The position numbers and the translations under genes are program-made. A stretch of DNA of 64,000 nt from Taeniopygia guttata (lineage: Eukaryota; Chordata; Aves; Passeriformes; Estrildidae), in assembly GCF_048771995.1 (NCBI RefSeq), contig NC_133027.1, positions 65,161,501 through 65,225,500 of the forward strand. The letters are read 5' to 3'. The notes under the pieces were generated by a model, which was not told where the DNA came from, did no database searches, and was given only the letters and a program-made list of their open reading frames with translations. This document shows positions 46,701-60,177 of the stretch, piece after piece. How positions within the stretch are numbered: the first letter of the stretch is position 1; each line of letters starts with the position of its first letter.

Positions 46701-49700
46701 CTACAAAGCAAACAAAATCTATTAAGTCCTTCACAAAAGTCATTTTACAAAAAAAAACAGGGAACTTAATGCATATTGTGGATTTAATATCAGTTCTTAC
46801 TCTGACTTACAATGCTTCAAAATTATACAATAACTAAATTGGTTTTGAATGTAACAAAAGAATGTAACTGAAAATTAAATTAAGAAAGAACAGACACATG
46901 TGCAGACCCTGCAATGTTTCTTCCCTTTATAGATTCTTAGGATCCTTTCACTGTAGTATCTAAACATTTCATTACCAAACCTGAACAATCTTCTTATACT
47001 TGCAGACAAAGAAATTTGTTATAGACATTTTCCTAGCATCTAGTGCTGAGGAAGGAATTATACAGGAAGTTTCCTGAAGAATTAAGCCAGAATTTCACTC
47101 TCATGCTTGATAGACTATGAGACCATCATTTATTGTTGAGAAGAGAGATGTGTATTTGCTGATCATTGAGATTTGGGGGTCATAGTGTTGCTTCAAGCAC
47201 TACCTAGACCCCCACTTGTCTGATAAGAAGTGGTGCCACTTGTGGCAAAGGCACTTTATAAACACAGTGACTTCTCTGAATTCAATGTCCCAAGCTTCAT
47301 CCTAGATGTAGGCTTGAAATTAAAACCAGAAAACCAGAAGGTTAACCTAAGTTAAAGATCTTAATAAATAACAAGACTCCAAGGAAAAGGACTACGGAAT
47401 GCTTTAGGTTTGAAAATTAATTGAAAATGCACTTCAGAGTCTGCAACAAAATGAAAGGGTTACCCACACTGATAATTACTCAAGAAGATGACCTATCATA
47501 TATATTCACAAAATATTGTAGGAGACAAGAACTAAGGCATATAGAACAAAGAGGAGAGCTAAAGAGAAAAAGCTGAGGAGGTCAACAAATAAATGCCAAC
47601 AAATTTGGCTGAAACCATATTGCATTATCTTTACAATGTCATTTCCAGTTGGGATCACAAAAGATACAGTATTGGATCCTCTGCACAACAAGCTTCCTTC
47701 TGCTGCAGCCTGCAATTCCTGTTCTCTTCCAGAGCCAGAATGAACAGCTGCACACTAAAAATTTGGAAATCCAACTACAGTATTTGATTTCAGACTATAA
47801 TTAGCCCATTTTGTGTTTACTATACTGCACTATTATTCATTTTTATTGCTTCCTTAGCTGGTTCTACTTAGTTATTTGAAGTGCTTTCCATATACATCTA
47901 AATGGGTCAAAAAAACTCTTGACAATATGTCTGTCTATTCATACGACATAATAGAGCTTTCTGTAGCATAATGTTCTGCTGCATTGCAGTCTCTCAAATC
48001 ATACCAAAAAGAAAATTTGAGTTTTCCACTAAATGCTGGGTAGAAGCTGGCAATCACATAAACTGCAGGTTTTTTATTATTCTCCACAGCTACAGATCAA
48101 TGTTCAATAGGAAATACTTTCTATTTTTGTAAAGAAACATGAAACAAAAATAACATTTGGAAAAAATCCAATGGGAATTCCCACCTGTTATAATGTAATT
48201 AGTATCCCTGAAATCCCCTCTGAACAAATAGTTACAGAAGCATTTAATCTAGCAATACTAAAAATAAACAGGGGATACTAAAAGAGTTTGAAAAGGATCT
48301 CTTGAGATAAGTTGCCCAACTCATTGACTTAATGATACCACATGAAAGGAGAAAACATAGCCAGCCAACAGGAGGAAAACAAAAGCTACAGTAAGTAACA
48401 GTGAATCAAATTCTTCTGTGCAGCAGGAAGTCCATAATGAAATACTGATACCAGAAACCTTGATGAAAATACACATATGAAGTGCAGAACACAGGTATCT
48501 ATGGGAAACTGGGACACTGCAGCATGGCAGAACATTAAAAAAATTAATGACATTTCCATTTCTCCTTACTTTCTCCAAAATACAGGCAAGACTGGCAGAG
48601 AAAGGGGGCAACTGCAAGCCAGGAGTGCAGCAGCCAGTGTTCTTTGGAGAGTGCCACATGCCCCTTTGCAGTAGCTCAGAGATTGTCACTGCCTCAAATA
48701 CAAACGACTAAGATGAAGAGAAGGACTTGCTCATGAAGCAACTGCATCAGTTTACAAAATGCCTTCTATTTGCATTTTGCCTTTTATCTTGTGACCTATC
48801 TTACAGAGTGCTCTTACAACATTTTTAATACTTCAAAGCACTTTAGCCTTTTTCAAAAAATAAACTAAATGCTATTTAATTAAAATATTAAAACAGAGGT
48901 AGAAATTTCATTGGGATGAAGGATCATCCAGCACACCACAGTAAATAAATATAGCATCCAAAAAGGGGCAAGTTCCTAGAGTTTATATTTTTATCAATGA
49001 GATGATGGTACTGGCAGATGAAGAAAGTCCTCCTATGGTGGGATGAAGACAAAGGAAAACTGAAAATTTACTCACAGTTGATTTGCTCACCTCATAAAAA
49101 TCCCTCCATTAGGAGCATGAAGGGGTGGAAGTTTGTTCTCCTGTAAAAAATGTCTGCTGTCTTGGGGACAAATTTTACTCTGAGACAAACAAATCTCACT
49201 GATTCCAGTTTTTAGAGGGTGCATGGTTTTTTGTTTTTTTGATTTTTTTTGTTTTTTTTTTTTTCAAACTGACATGCCAACAGAGTATAGGACAGTTTAT
49301 TTCAGTTGCAAAGAACTGTATAAATTTCAATACCATTATAATATTGACTATTTTGCATGGCATAATTTGTATGGCATGCAACTTCCATCATCATCTATGA
49401 ATATTCTTGTAACTATAGAATGCAGTTTTAATATAGCAACTTCTAAGTATTAAAGTTTAGGGAAAAGCAAAATAATTAGAGCTTAATCATAAAGCTCTGT
49501 TGTGCTGACTGGTAAACTACATCAAGAATAATGCAAACAGAAGAAGCATTCTAAGCCTGGTAATTTTCATTGTAACTAAAGCTACATGGAACAAAAGCAG
49601 TCTAACAAAATGACATTTATTAATTGTCTTTAATGCTTTTATTTCAGTAGCAAGGTTGCGGCACCAGCATATACACTAAAGGTACTATACTGTTGTTACT

Positions 49701-52700
49701 GCAGAATAAATATCGTGCTAATTTATGTGCCAGCAAAGATATAAAAATAAGTACAAAAAATGGGGATCACTGTATTTCTTTTCAAATAAAGCCAGAAAAG
49801 CACAGAAACAAAAAATCTGCAGTCATTCCAGAAAGCTAATGGCTTGACTAGAAAATCATAGCTCAACTCAGCTAAAACAGCTATCCTGTATTTTATTGAA
49901 ATATTTATCCTTGTCCCAGAGTATAACAATGTTTTTCACCAACTGATTTAATACTGACATACATTCATTTATCAGAGCCATTTCCATTGACTCACTAACT
50001 GATTTACTCCCTCGACAGGCCCTCTGTTTCCTATTCATCACAATCATCTTGCCTTGCAATAGACTTAGACCTTTTCCAGCACCCGAGGGCAATCCATTCA
50101 GTCTAGTGCAATTACCTGCATGACATTCTGTCTCTTTACTCTTCAGAAGAAGCAAGAGAACAAGAGACAACTCCTAAGTTAGTCACTAACTTTTTTTTAT
50201 TCATTACTTGGAGGCACAATAAATCTATCTGCTAGCATAAGCAAGATTAAATATATTCAAAAAAACAACTAAAAAATTAAGAGTTCAATTACCTTTTATG
50301 AAAGGGTTTAATCAGAACAAAGTACAGTCCACTCTAGATTAGTATCTCAGAACTATCTTGGTGCCACTGAGTTTCCAGAGTGCTCATAATGAATCATGTG
50401 ATAATATGTAAATGTATCTGAGACCCATTTCTCATCTTCTCTCCATCCCATTGTCAAATGAGAGCTGTCTTTTTTTTTTTTTTTTTTTTTTTGTAGAAGA
50501 GCCAGCAGAAAAAAAAAATCAGTTCTTGATTCCCATTAGTTGTGTTTCCCTTCCTCTTTTAGTTTCTTATCTTCCGTGTCTTCTCAAACACAACTTAATG
50601 GTCTATTTATATCATTATTACGTGTTTTTGAGGGATCCTGAACATCCTCTAAGCTTGTGGGATGGAGATTAATTGAAGATAAAGCAAGCTATTAGGCTTG
50701 GTTTGCTACTCATCAAATAATTTCACAGGTGAACATTAAAACTAGTTGGTCAAGTGCATAATGGATCATGCATGAGTTTAAACTCATTCAATACCTGTTT
50801 TCTTCTATAAAGTCTGAACCACTACTGTGGCCTGTTTGGTTAGCAGTTGCCAGAGTGAACTGCATGATGCCAACCTTTACATGAGAGTGAAAGTGATGGG
50901 AGTTTGCAAAGAAATGTTCTTCTTTTCAATGTGCAGTAGCACCAATATTTTTTAAAATTTACTTTTGAAAAAACATACCTTGATTTAATTATTATTTCCA
51001 GTAAAGACAAAATTAAACAAGTTCCAGAGCAGAACTTCTTATAAAGACCTAGGTTAAAACTAGAGTTATCAGAAACAGATGCTCCAAATTCTGCTTTAAA
51101 AATCAATTTATTTCTTAAGGAAAAAAAGAGATAAAAGACTTGAGGGGCATTATTTTTCACATTGCAAAGATATGTCACAAAGAACTGATCTAAGAAGCCA
51201 AGAGCTGTCTCATCATTTGTTCTGTTGCTCTGACACAGGTAATGGGAAGATGACTCGGAAGTTATGCCACACATTCCTAAATGCAAGTCTTCCAAGCATG
51301 CTTTCATCAGTAAGTTTTAAAGGAAATGGGGATGTGAGTTGCAGGTTAGAAAAAAATCCTTGAAATCTCCACAGATTTGGTAGCAATTCCTCTGTGCTAT
51401 AAAAATTAGGAGGAAGACATCACCTCAGTCTTCCAAGAACTGGTTTAATTGATAAGCCAATTTTAAGTTCTATAGAAGGTACATTGGAACTGCAAAATGC
51501 CTTTCTGTGCTGATAGTGGCCTTGGTGACCCCAAATGCAGTCAATTTCCACCAGTGAAACTGTTTTCTGATGACCCTATTCAATCTTCAAATTCATCATT
51601 CAGCTTGGAGGTAGATTCAGTTCCTTCATTTTGGGATATAATCACAAATAATCATAAGCCAAACAGTATCAGTAACAGCTGCAACATCCTGCTGTCTTCC
51701 CCCGAGTTTCACTTGTGCAATTCACTGGGACTTCTCAACCACTTACTGGTCATGCAGGAGAGTAACAGAATCCACTACACTGAGTACAAGATGGGGCTCA
51801 CAGAAGTAGCAAGTATTTGTAGGCCATTGCACCAAATAAAATGCACAAGCAATACATTTACTGAGTAAGAAAGTACTGTCTCCCATCCTTCCCAGTACTT
51901 CAGTATCAAAATTGATTTTCCTCTCCAAACACTTGCAGCTTTTATAAAATTGTGACGCCTGACAGAAACCTTTCCAAACACTAAGAAACTTTTGCTGATA
52001 ATGGCAAACAGTGATCATTACTCATGAGTGCCTAGCTTTGACTTACACAGCGAAAGTTTAATTTTCACAGTTTAGGAAAGACATACAATAAGCACCACTA
52101 AGAAATATCTCCTTCTTTTAGCCTCTCCAACTTAGTAAGGTGTTCAGATTGGTTTAACACTTGCAGCTGGTGAAATTTGATATTTTCTGGAAAAAATCCA
52201 TTCTGAAATTAGGTAAGTAGGTTCTTTTTATCTCAAAGAATCAAAGAAACTGCATAACTTCAGTAGCATCCTAGAGAAGGACCATAAGGAGAGACTAAAA
52301 TGAAGCACAGATAGGGTTGTAATAATAGCAGTGGCATAGCCACAACAGCTGGGTGGAAGCTATCAGGTTCTTACTAATTAAGTGTAAAAGATAAGAGCAA
52401 ACGATCAAAAGAAAAAAAGCAGAGAGTATATGTTTTTCTGTACATTTCCACAAGACGTACATTTCCACTTTTACATAGAACAATTAACATTTCTGGGCCT
52501 CTTGAGCATCCACAATTAATTTAAATGCACAGCAAAATACGCAGCCAAACAGCCTTACTAAAGACATCCTCTGCATTTATATTTGGCTATACTGGTTAAG
52601 CCAGCTTCTGCAGCCCCTCCTGTCCTTTCTGCTTCCCATGTTGGCACAGCTAATGCAGCACACTGCAAAAGCAGCACAAAGAAAACAAGCAGAAGAAACC

Positions 52701-55700
52701 TGCACACCAAAACTTGACAATGATCAAAAATTTCCCCATAAGGCTGGAATAATTTAGAACTAGATTTCAAGTAACCTTCAGGGCATGCAGGTCAAGTGTA
52801 TATAGCTTGGTCATGGCCTCCCTCCAGCTAGTAAGAAATTACAGCTTTAAAATTTTAGTGATGCAGGATACCATCAGTTTAATGGGATCGACAGTGCAGG
52901 CACCTCTTCTCAGCTCTAAGTATGATTGGCCAGGTGCAAGGAAGGAGCAGACAGTGGTTGGGCAGAACATGCTGGTGACATCCCACAGCTTTAGGAAGAA
53001 CAGAGTGGAAGTTCAGGAAGGCCAAATCACAATACACAGAGCACAAGAGCCACTGGTACCATCACTGTCTCCATAATATAGGGTGCTGTGTGTGTTATGG
53101 TTTAATCCCTCCCAGCACCATGCTGCTGCTCACTCACTCCAACCCCACCAGGTTGCATGGGGAGGAGAATTGCAGCCAGGTTAGAGAAAACAAGTTTCCT
53201 CCCAAAAGTGTTGACAGAAATAGCTATTTACACTGACAGCTGCCCTTTTGTAGTGCAATTATGATCCAAACACATGCAATCATAGTAGAAGCAATTCCTA
53301 AGTGATCACTATTTGTGTTATTCTAAAACCTAGACTTCAGCAAGCATTCAGGTAACGGATAATTTTGAACTAGAGAACTGACACTTGGGTCATTCTCATT
53401 TGGAGCTGAACATTTTTAATTTTCAAACAGAGCACCTCATCACGGTACATTGTGGAGTCCTCTTCTGATCTGGCATGTCACAGATGTCTAATGTGCTTTT
53501 TACATACCACGTGCTCACTACATCAACTGCCGTAACTCCCACTGAAAATTACGTATCCTTGCAGTTTAGGAATGTCATTGTTCACAGCACAGAAGTATAG
53601 AGAAATTGAAAGATTCCTCTCCTGTTCCCATTAGATACTTAATCCTGTTCTCAGCAGCACAACAAAAAGCCTGACTCAATGGAAATCAGTACTTCCCACT
53701 CGCTGCTTTACAGAGCTCAGAACAGATATGAGGTGTAGCTAAAGAAGATTTTCAGACAAATTTCAGAGCGTCAGGTTTTTTTACCTTTGTGATAGGCAAA
53801 ATTGTTTTAGAACTGCAACAGAAAGGGCTGGGCATCTTTTTGTCCATGATTTAAAGAAATTAATGATACATCTGTATTTTCTATTCTTTATATACTTATG
53901 GAAATAACTTCAGAATCAAGACAAGAATGGAATGTTATAGGATCTGTACTTTTATCCATGTCATTAATGGATTGCCTGAAGTTATTCAAAATGCCCTCAT
54001 GATTCCCATATAGCAATTAACCTATAACAGAAGAAAAAGGAGGCTTTTAAATAAAGCTGCACAAGTAACACCAAAGGAAGTTACCTATAGCATGTAAACA
54101 TGAATGTAAACACAGCAACATTCCAGGAAAAGATGGCTTAAGGGAGTATGGTATTTTTATTCATCAGACTATTCACAGATCACATACAGGAAAAGCAAAT
54201 AGATGGAGAGAAGTAAGAAACCCAGTGAGCTACAGAGCACAACTCCAGTACATGGTCTAGCATTACCAGCCCCAAGCAAGGAATAGTTTATAACTGATTA
54301 CCATTTTTTAGTGCTTACATACATCCTCTGTCTATCTAGTGTATATACAATGAAGCGAACTTCAGTCGTGTTTCTTATCCCTAAACTTTGGAAAGAACTA
54401 TCTGGTTTTTAAAACTGCATACTCTTAATGTTGCTGACAGGGTAAACAGATTTGCTCAGTTCTTAATACTACACACCATCACAAATTTAACAGATTTTTG
54501 GTGCTTAGGGTCTTGTCATCGTTCTCATGTGTGCCTAGGTTACATTGGCTGCAGTTGGGAGTATTTTCTCCTGGAAAACATGCCTGGCAAACTCTCACAT
54601 CAGCACTTGCAGTTTAACAGAGAAATACCCTGAATATCATGAGGATCATTTCTGTTAATGCTTTGCACTGCAAAATGCATATTTTTCTATGCACCTGAAA
54701 GTTTGTTGTCTCAAACTTCTATGAATCTGATACTAACATTGGGGGGGGGGAGGAACCCAAACCAAAAAACATCTGATTTATAAAATTCAAAGCTTTCAAA
54801 AAACACCTACTTTACATAGAGACAGATAATCCAAAATAGATACTAGAATGTTTAATTAAGCACAAAGGCTTTTACTGTTTCATCTAGCTAATACTAGTGG
54901 GTCTCTTCACATTCCTTATTATGAGATTTTTTTTCCACGTTGCCTCCCTTAGCACAAGAACCAGCTTCCCTGCATGCACCTACTCTCTGCCTGAGGGTTC
55001 TGTTCAAAGCTCAATCAGTTCCACAGGAATGTCTTCTAATTCTTAGATTATTAGCTACTTAATCACAGTATCTATTCTGAACACTTTCAATAGTGCATAT
55101 AATTTTTTCCTTGACAAGTAAAAATACTTAAAAAATGCTGAAGTTCATTGTGCAAAGCCAAAGAAAACAATCTGTCTAGACAACAAAAAATATCATTAAG
55201 AATGAAAGCAAAGGTTAATGACCAGAATGTTACTTAATTTGAGTATAAATGAATAGCTTGTTTATTATAAATAAAATATCCTGCATTCTCCCTGCATCCT
55301 TCTTCACTTTCTCCCTGGAGGAGAGAAGCAGTTCAAATCTGAAGTCATAACTTCTTATAAAGCAAATAGTGAAAATCACAAATCATGCAAATACATGAAG
55401 AAAACAAATAATGGAGCTCATCATCAGACTGATAAAGAACAGAACATAAAGATAACCTGCATATTGGGAATAGCAGCATAAAATTTAACCAAATTTTGTT
55501 GGATGGATGCAGAAGCCAGGGAAAGACTCCAAGGGCTCATACTGGAAGTAACTATTCAGCAGGTGTTCACAGATTCATAGAATGGTTTGGGCTGGAAGGG
55601 ACCTTAAAGATCATCTAGTTCAAACCCTCCCTGAGATGCACAGGGACACCTTTCACTAGACCAGGTTATTTAATGTCCCTTTCAGCCTGGCCTTGAACAG

Positions 55701-57908
55701 TTCCATCCACAACTCTGGGTAACCTGTTCCAGCGTCTCATCACCCTCACAGTAAAGAATTTCTTCCACATACCTACCAACGATCTCTCAGTTTGAAGCCA
55801 TTACCCCTTGTCCTATCACTACACATCCTTCTAAAATGTTCCTTTCTAGTTCTCTCAGAGGATCCCTTTAGGAATTGGAAGGCTGCCACAAGGTCTCCCT
55901 GGAGCCTTGTCTTTTCCAGGCTGAACAACCTCAGCTCTCTCAGCCTGTCTTTGTATGAGAGATGCTTCAGCCCTCTGATCATCTTCATCGCCTTTCTCTG
56001 ACTCATTCCAACAGGTCCATGTCCTACTCAGAGCTGAACAAAGAATACTCAAGGTGATGTCTCATGGGTCTTCCTATAAAAACGGGGGTTATGTTTCCCT
56101 TGTGTTCACTCCTTAACTTAGTGAGAGTTTAATTTTATCACAGATTTTTAAACTTCTTTTAAAAAAAAGCATTCACAATTTGCATTGCTGTGATATCCAA
56201 CCCTCAGAATACATTAAATCAACTCAATGGAAAAAACCAGAGAATATCAAAGCTGTTGCAAATGCCAAACTTCTGTCCGGAACGCACATTGGCACTCAGT
56301 AAATATGGATATGTACCCCAGATTTATAGATTTTGTGCACTAAGTCCAACATCAGACTTGTAGAGTTTCTGCATGAGAAAAAAGATACCTGAATGCACAA
56401 ATGTCCTAGTGTTGATGGGTAAGCACACCATCATTTTCATTTTTTCAACATAAAAGTGCATGTGCACTTCTCTTTCATTATCTACCATGACGCAATGGGC
56501 TTGTTGTCAAAGTAATCACATCCTCAATACAAAATGAAAGAAAAAATCTCTCTTCATTCAGACCAATACAAAACCACAGCAACTTTATGGAAAACTGAGC
56601 TGGGCTCATGCACTGACTCTGAAGCCCTAAATGCATTATGCTATGCTCATTGCTCCCTCTGGACCCAGTGCAGCCAAACCACATCTGTGCAGTCACTTGG
56701 GATGAAGTTTCAATCCCCAGCAACTGGCCTTTAAGTATTCTTGCCTTGCACTAATTAAAAATAACCTGAACCTTGAATATTTTTTGAGCCTTACAAATTT
56801 CCCCGTGTGGTTCACAACACAGCCTTGTGTACAGGCACTGCAGCACCACTGAAGCAACAGAATTTAAGGAACAGCCAACCAGGCAGAAAACCCACCAAGC
56901 TATTATTTAGCTAGAATAGTTTCATGTGCAGTAAGCTAAGTATTTGGCCAAACACCTTTCTCCCGTGTCCTTTTACCAGCAGGAATTACAATGGTTTTAG
57001 TTTGCTTTGTTCAAATTGAATGTGAATGCAGATGTTACAATTTTTATCTGGGGTAAAAAAAATCATTTTACTGTGAATTTGAGAAGAATCTAGATGCAAA
57101 TTATATCTCTGGCACATTAAATTGTGCAAATCCTTACAGTGATTTTTGTATGAAAACTAAAGGTTTCCTTATTTTAAAGTAAAAAATTAACTTCAGTTTT
57201 TCAAAGTTTCTTGTCTAAAAGTAATTTCATACTACAAAAAAAGAACCCTCTGTTTACAAAACAGAAACAACTGTAGCAACAGAAGGAGAGGGGAATCCTT
57301 ACAGAACCAGTACATAAATAAGGGCTACTGATAAAATAGGTTCTACTTATTGACTTTAATAGTTGAAGGTTTTCAAATTTCAGCCACAGATTAAGCCTCT
57401 CCTAGTCCTCTAAATAGTATGCCAAACCAGGCCTAGGCATCTTATGTGACACTACCAACATTTAACTTGACAATTTAAGTAGATGGAAGAAAGCTCTGTA
57501 TCTCAGCTTAGCATTCTAGACTCTTCTCTACTATTCTTCCTTCTGAAACAAAATACTTCATTTTCCCAGAGCTCACCATGGCTTTCAGTTATCTGATTTT
57601 GCAATCATGTCTGTTCTGCCCTCCTCTCCTATCCAATGCAAGGAACTGCTTCACAAATAAAAATGGACCTGAAATGAGGTTTATTTGATAAGCATTCAGC
57701 CAGACTCACTTCCAGAAGCTTACTGCAATCTGGTGACTTATTCAGGATCAGCCATGACCACAGTGCCTATAACAGGCAAGTGAAAAGTAAAAGCATCCCA
57801 GCTCTTACCTGACCACGGTTGTGAAGACTTAAATCAAGACCACATGTAAATTCAGTGTGATGCTCAACTGTTTCCAGCAAAGGGTTAGGCTTGGAAAAGT
57901 CCCAGAAT
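46632..57908 (-). CDS. PEX7: Peroxisomal biogenesis factor 7 (PTS2 receptor), last two coding exons
   Basis: PEX7 is a cytosolic WD40 beta-propeller that binds the N-terminal PTS2 signal of peroxisomal enzymes and, with PEX5L, delivers them to the import machinery; human defects cause rhizomelic chondrodysplasia punctata type 1. Two minus-strand exons, 57908-57809 and 46700-46632, join in phase 0 and encode the last 55 full residues. The reading [20 protein letters not shown] then continues to ...SLHNRGQ and [18 protein letters not shown], with stop TAG at 46634-46632. Human PEX7 has [20 protein letters not shown] and VADCSWDETIKIYDPACL at the same places. These residues form the final WD40 blade. 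The intron between the two exons is 11.1 kb. Earlier exons must lie at higher coordinates; I saw none between 57909 and the end of the window. Confidence 0.95.
53089..53235 (-). mobile_element. Truncated ERVL-type LTR end, antisense
   Basis: Read on the minus strand this is the terminal part of the same bird LTR family as the solo LTR at 19.8-20.3 kb. On the plus strand it starts TGTGTTATGGTTTAATCCC, the antisense of GGGGTTAAACCACAACA-type ends, then has GCTGCTCACTCACTCCAACC, the antisense of the GAGTGAGTGAGC block. It fades after about 150 bp, so most of the LTR is missing or too diverged to see. Confidence 0.6.
55571..56075 (-). mobile_element. CR1 LINE 3' end, in PEX7 intron
   Basis: On the plus strand this begins AGATTCATAGAATGGTTTGG, the antisense of the CR1 terminal repeat (ATTCTATGA type), and continues through CACTAGACCAGGTTATT and CAGTAAAGAATTTCTTCC. 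On the minus strand a frame at 56006-55773 reads [20 protein letters not shown] and [11 protein letters not shown], the C-terminal part of the CR1 ORF2 protein. It is better preserved than the other CR1 copies here, but 5'-truncated and without catalytic domains. It lies in the sense direction of PEX7. Confidence 0.93.
57809..57908 (-). CDS. PEX7: PEX7 penultimate coding exon
   Basis: On the minus strand the acceptor is at 57910-57909 (CTCTCTATAG), entering in phase 2, and the donor GT is at 57808-57807 (GTAAGA), leaving in phase 0. The 33 complete codons start [20 protein letters not shown]. The stretch [16 protein letters not shown] is identical to the human protein. The entry phase agrees with an Arg codon split as AG|A or CG|A, as in human TVRFW. 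Confidence 0.96.
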
Positions 57909-60142
57909 CTATAGAGAGAATAAAGGAGGGAGAGAGAAAGGGAAAAAAAAAAATCAAACCAACCACAATTAAAGTAATTGAAAGGCCATTTCAAAAATAT
58001 AATGGGAGATATTGACAAATCTATTGCTGCCAGGGTATTTAAAAAAGCAAACTCATCCACTTAGGAAACCTAACAAATACTCCTGCAAAGTCTGATTTGC
58101 ATAAATTAAACCCCACTGGGCAAAGCCATCTTTCTGTCCTGTTGCAGAAACTGAGATCAAAGTTGGCACCAAGGAGCAGGCACTGGGACATTATTAAAAG
58201 AAAAGAAAAAAACGTCGGCTAGAATATTCTTGCTATATTTCTTGATGGCTGGGGAATTTTAACCCTGAAAGATATTAACACAATTTGTGATTTTTCTCAG
58301 TTTTTGGCATCATTAACTATAGGGTCTTTATTTAAATAAAAATTACACACTCATTTAGATATCTCAGTCATGCACATTCTCAAATTTGAGACTGTGTTCC
58401 TGTAAAGCATAATTTAATATTATAATTTAGTAACAAATTTGTACTATTTAGATCAGCTGCATTACACAATTAATTCCACTAGTTCATATTTTAAAAATAA
58501 ATTTTTCTTTTGAGCTTTGGTTGATAAAAAATACTTAGAAAATAACAATTCTGAGGCCCTCTACTTCTCCCAGCTGCTATCCCAATAGATGCAGTGTCCA
58601 CCAATGCAATTAACAGCAAGTATGAGAGATATAAGAGTAGATGGGATTAAAATAGAGGTATAAGACACCTCAGCCATGAAAAAAAGGATTCAAACCCAGA
58701 ACTTTCAGATAATAACACACTGACAAAACCTCATATGATGGCACAGAACAAAGACTTATTTCTTTTTCTTGTGTTGTATATACCACTGAGAAAAGTCCAC
58801 AGGCTGCACAGCACGTTTTGTGGGCTGTCAGCTGTAATCAAATTCTCTACAGCCCACATTTTCACACAGGGGTCAATTATATGCTTTAGTACTTCTGTAA
58901 CAATCATAGAGGTCTCTTTGCCTTGCCTTTATTTGGAAAAGTGACAATACTTAACAAGAACAGCTCATTATCAGATCAACTGCAGTGGAAATACTATAAG
59001 TTCAAACCAATTCAGGTAAAATAGCAAACACTGGAGCCAGCAGGGTCAGTTTGTTTAATATGTAGATGTTATCTCCTTCATAAACAAGGAGAGTGGTATC
59101 AGCACAATGGCTATGCCATAGCAACAACCCTCTTCATTTTTTCCTAGTACCTGAGGTCTAAAATAAACAACTTATTTTGCAAGAGAGAGGAGCAAAAGTC
59201 CATTTCAGCATTTTCATCCTCCCATATTTGTTCATAAGAAGGTAAGGAAACAAATCTTGTTGTTTCTAAATAATAGTGTTATCCTTCCTTACCACATTAG
59301 CTCCCTACTAATTCTTGAAAGACAGATGCTCATAACTGAAAACTAAATTTAAAGAAGATAACTTTAGATCTACATGAATAAAAACCTAAAAAAACCCCTT
59401 TTGATCAATTAAAAAATAGTAGGACAATATAGTGTTTGTTATATGAAGTCATGTTGTAAAAAGTCAGAAGCAGTTTAGAGATTGAGAGTACTGCAACTTA
59501 GTTCAAGTTCAACAGACTGACTGGAAGGTTTGATACCTTTTTTTACTATACAAATAATTACTAGTGAAAGCTCAAAAAGTGTTCAGCCTCGGGACTGAGA
59601 ACCATGGATGACAAATTAATGAGGGTTCTCATAACAAATCTGCAATCCAAAGTAAGAAATACTGTCTATTGCACAGTGGCCAAACTACCGTGGTGACAAC
59701 AATACTTTCCTCAGAGTCAACTTCCATCACATTCTGCAGGCTGAGAGCGCAATGCAATTTTTCTAAGACGCTGTTTACCACAGCAGGACAGTTGTACAGA
59801 GAAGTGAAGATGCATTCACAGCACAAGTAGGTGTGCTTGCATTATTTCAGTTGTAAGTGTATCTACAGAGCATGAACTTAAAAAGTGGGCCAGACAACTA
59901 CATAAGCTTTTAGTGGGCCCTAACAGGTTTGTACAGCCTGTACCATCACAGGTGTGTCACTTAGAACTGCTATTTTTACCCATATTATGTATGAAGTCAC
60001 AACTTCAGTCACATCTGCACTGATCACAAAACCTCAAAACCTATATGAGTGCATTTTCTTACATTTTTAAGGCTGGAATTGTTAAAAATATAACTTCTCC
60101 CTCATTTCTCTAAATTTTAATAGCTTTACATGTACCTGGCAC

Positions 60143-60177
60143 GCAATACATCAGCTGCACATGTATTGCATGTGCAG
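60143..60177. repeat. Two overlapping perfect inverted repeats
   Basis: GCAATACAT (60143-60151) pairs with ATGTATTGC (60161-60169), and CTGCACATG (60155-60163) pairs with CATGTGCAG (60169-60177). Both have 9-bp perfect arms, with loops of 9 and 5 nt. They share bases and cannot form together. Confidence 0.9.

Larger units (their letters stand above)
46701..57808 (-). other. PEX7: PEX7 last intron (11.1 kb)
   Basis: No additional exon is needed, because the flanking exons join in frame. It contains a T-rich stretch at 49227-49264, a T23 tract at 50470-50492, a truncated antisense LTR end at 53089-53235, a G10 run near 54740, and a CR1 fragment at 55571-56075. Open frames inside it are unremarkable. 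Confidence 0.85.

Noticed and set aside
54740-54752. G10 run, and the C10 run near 62549, as possible quadruplex sites
   Set aside because: Single homopolymer runs without three further nearby G-tracts; ordinary slippage products.
55773-56006. Minus-strand frame that looks like a small basic protein
   Set aside because: It is the C-terminal remnant of CR1 ORF2 in a truncated LINE, not a host gene.
59629-59826. Minus-strand frame considered as the preceding PEX7 exon
   Set aside because: Its translation has none of the expected WD40 sequence (KFSPFHASVLASCSYDFTV-like) and no matching splice phase.
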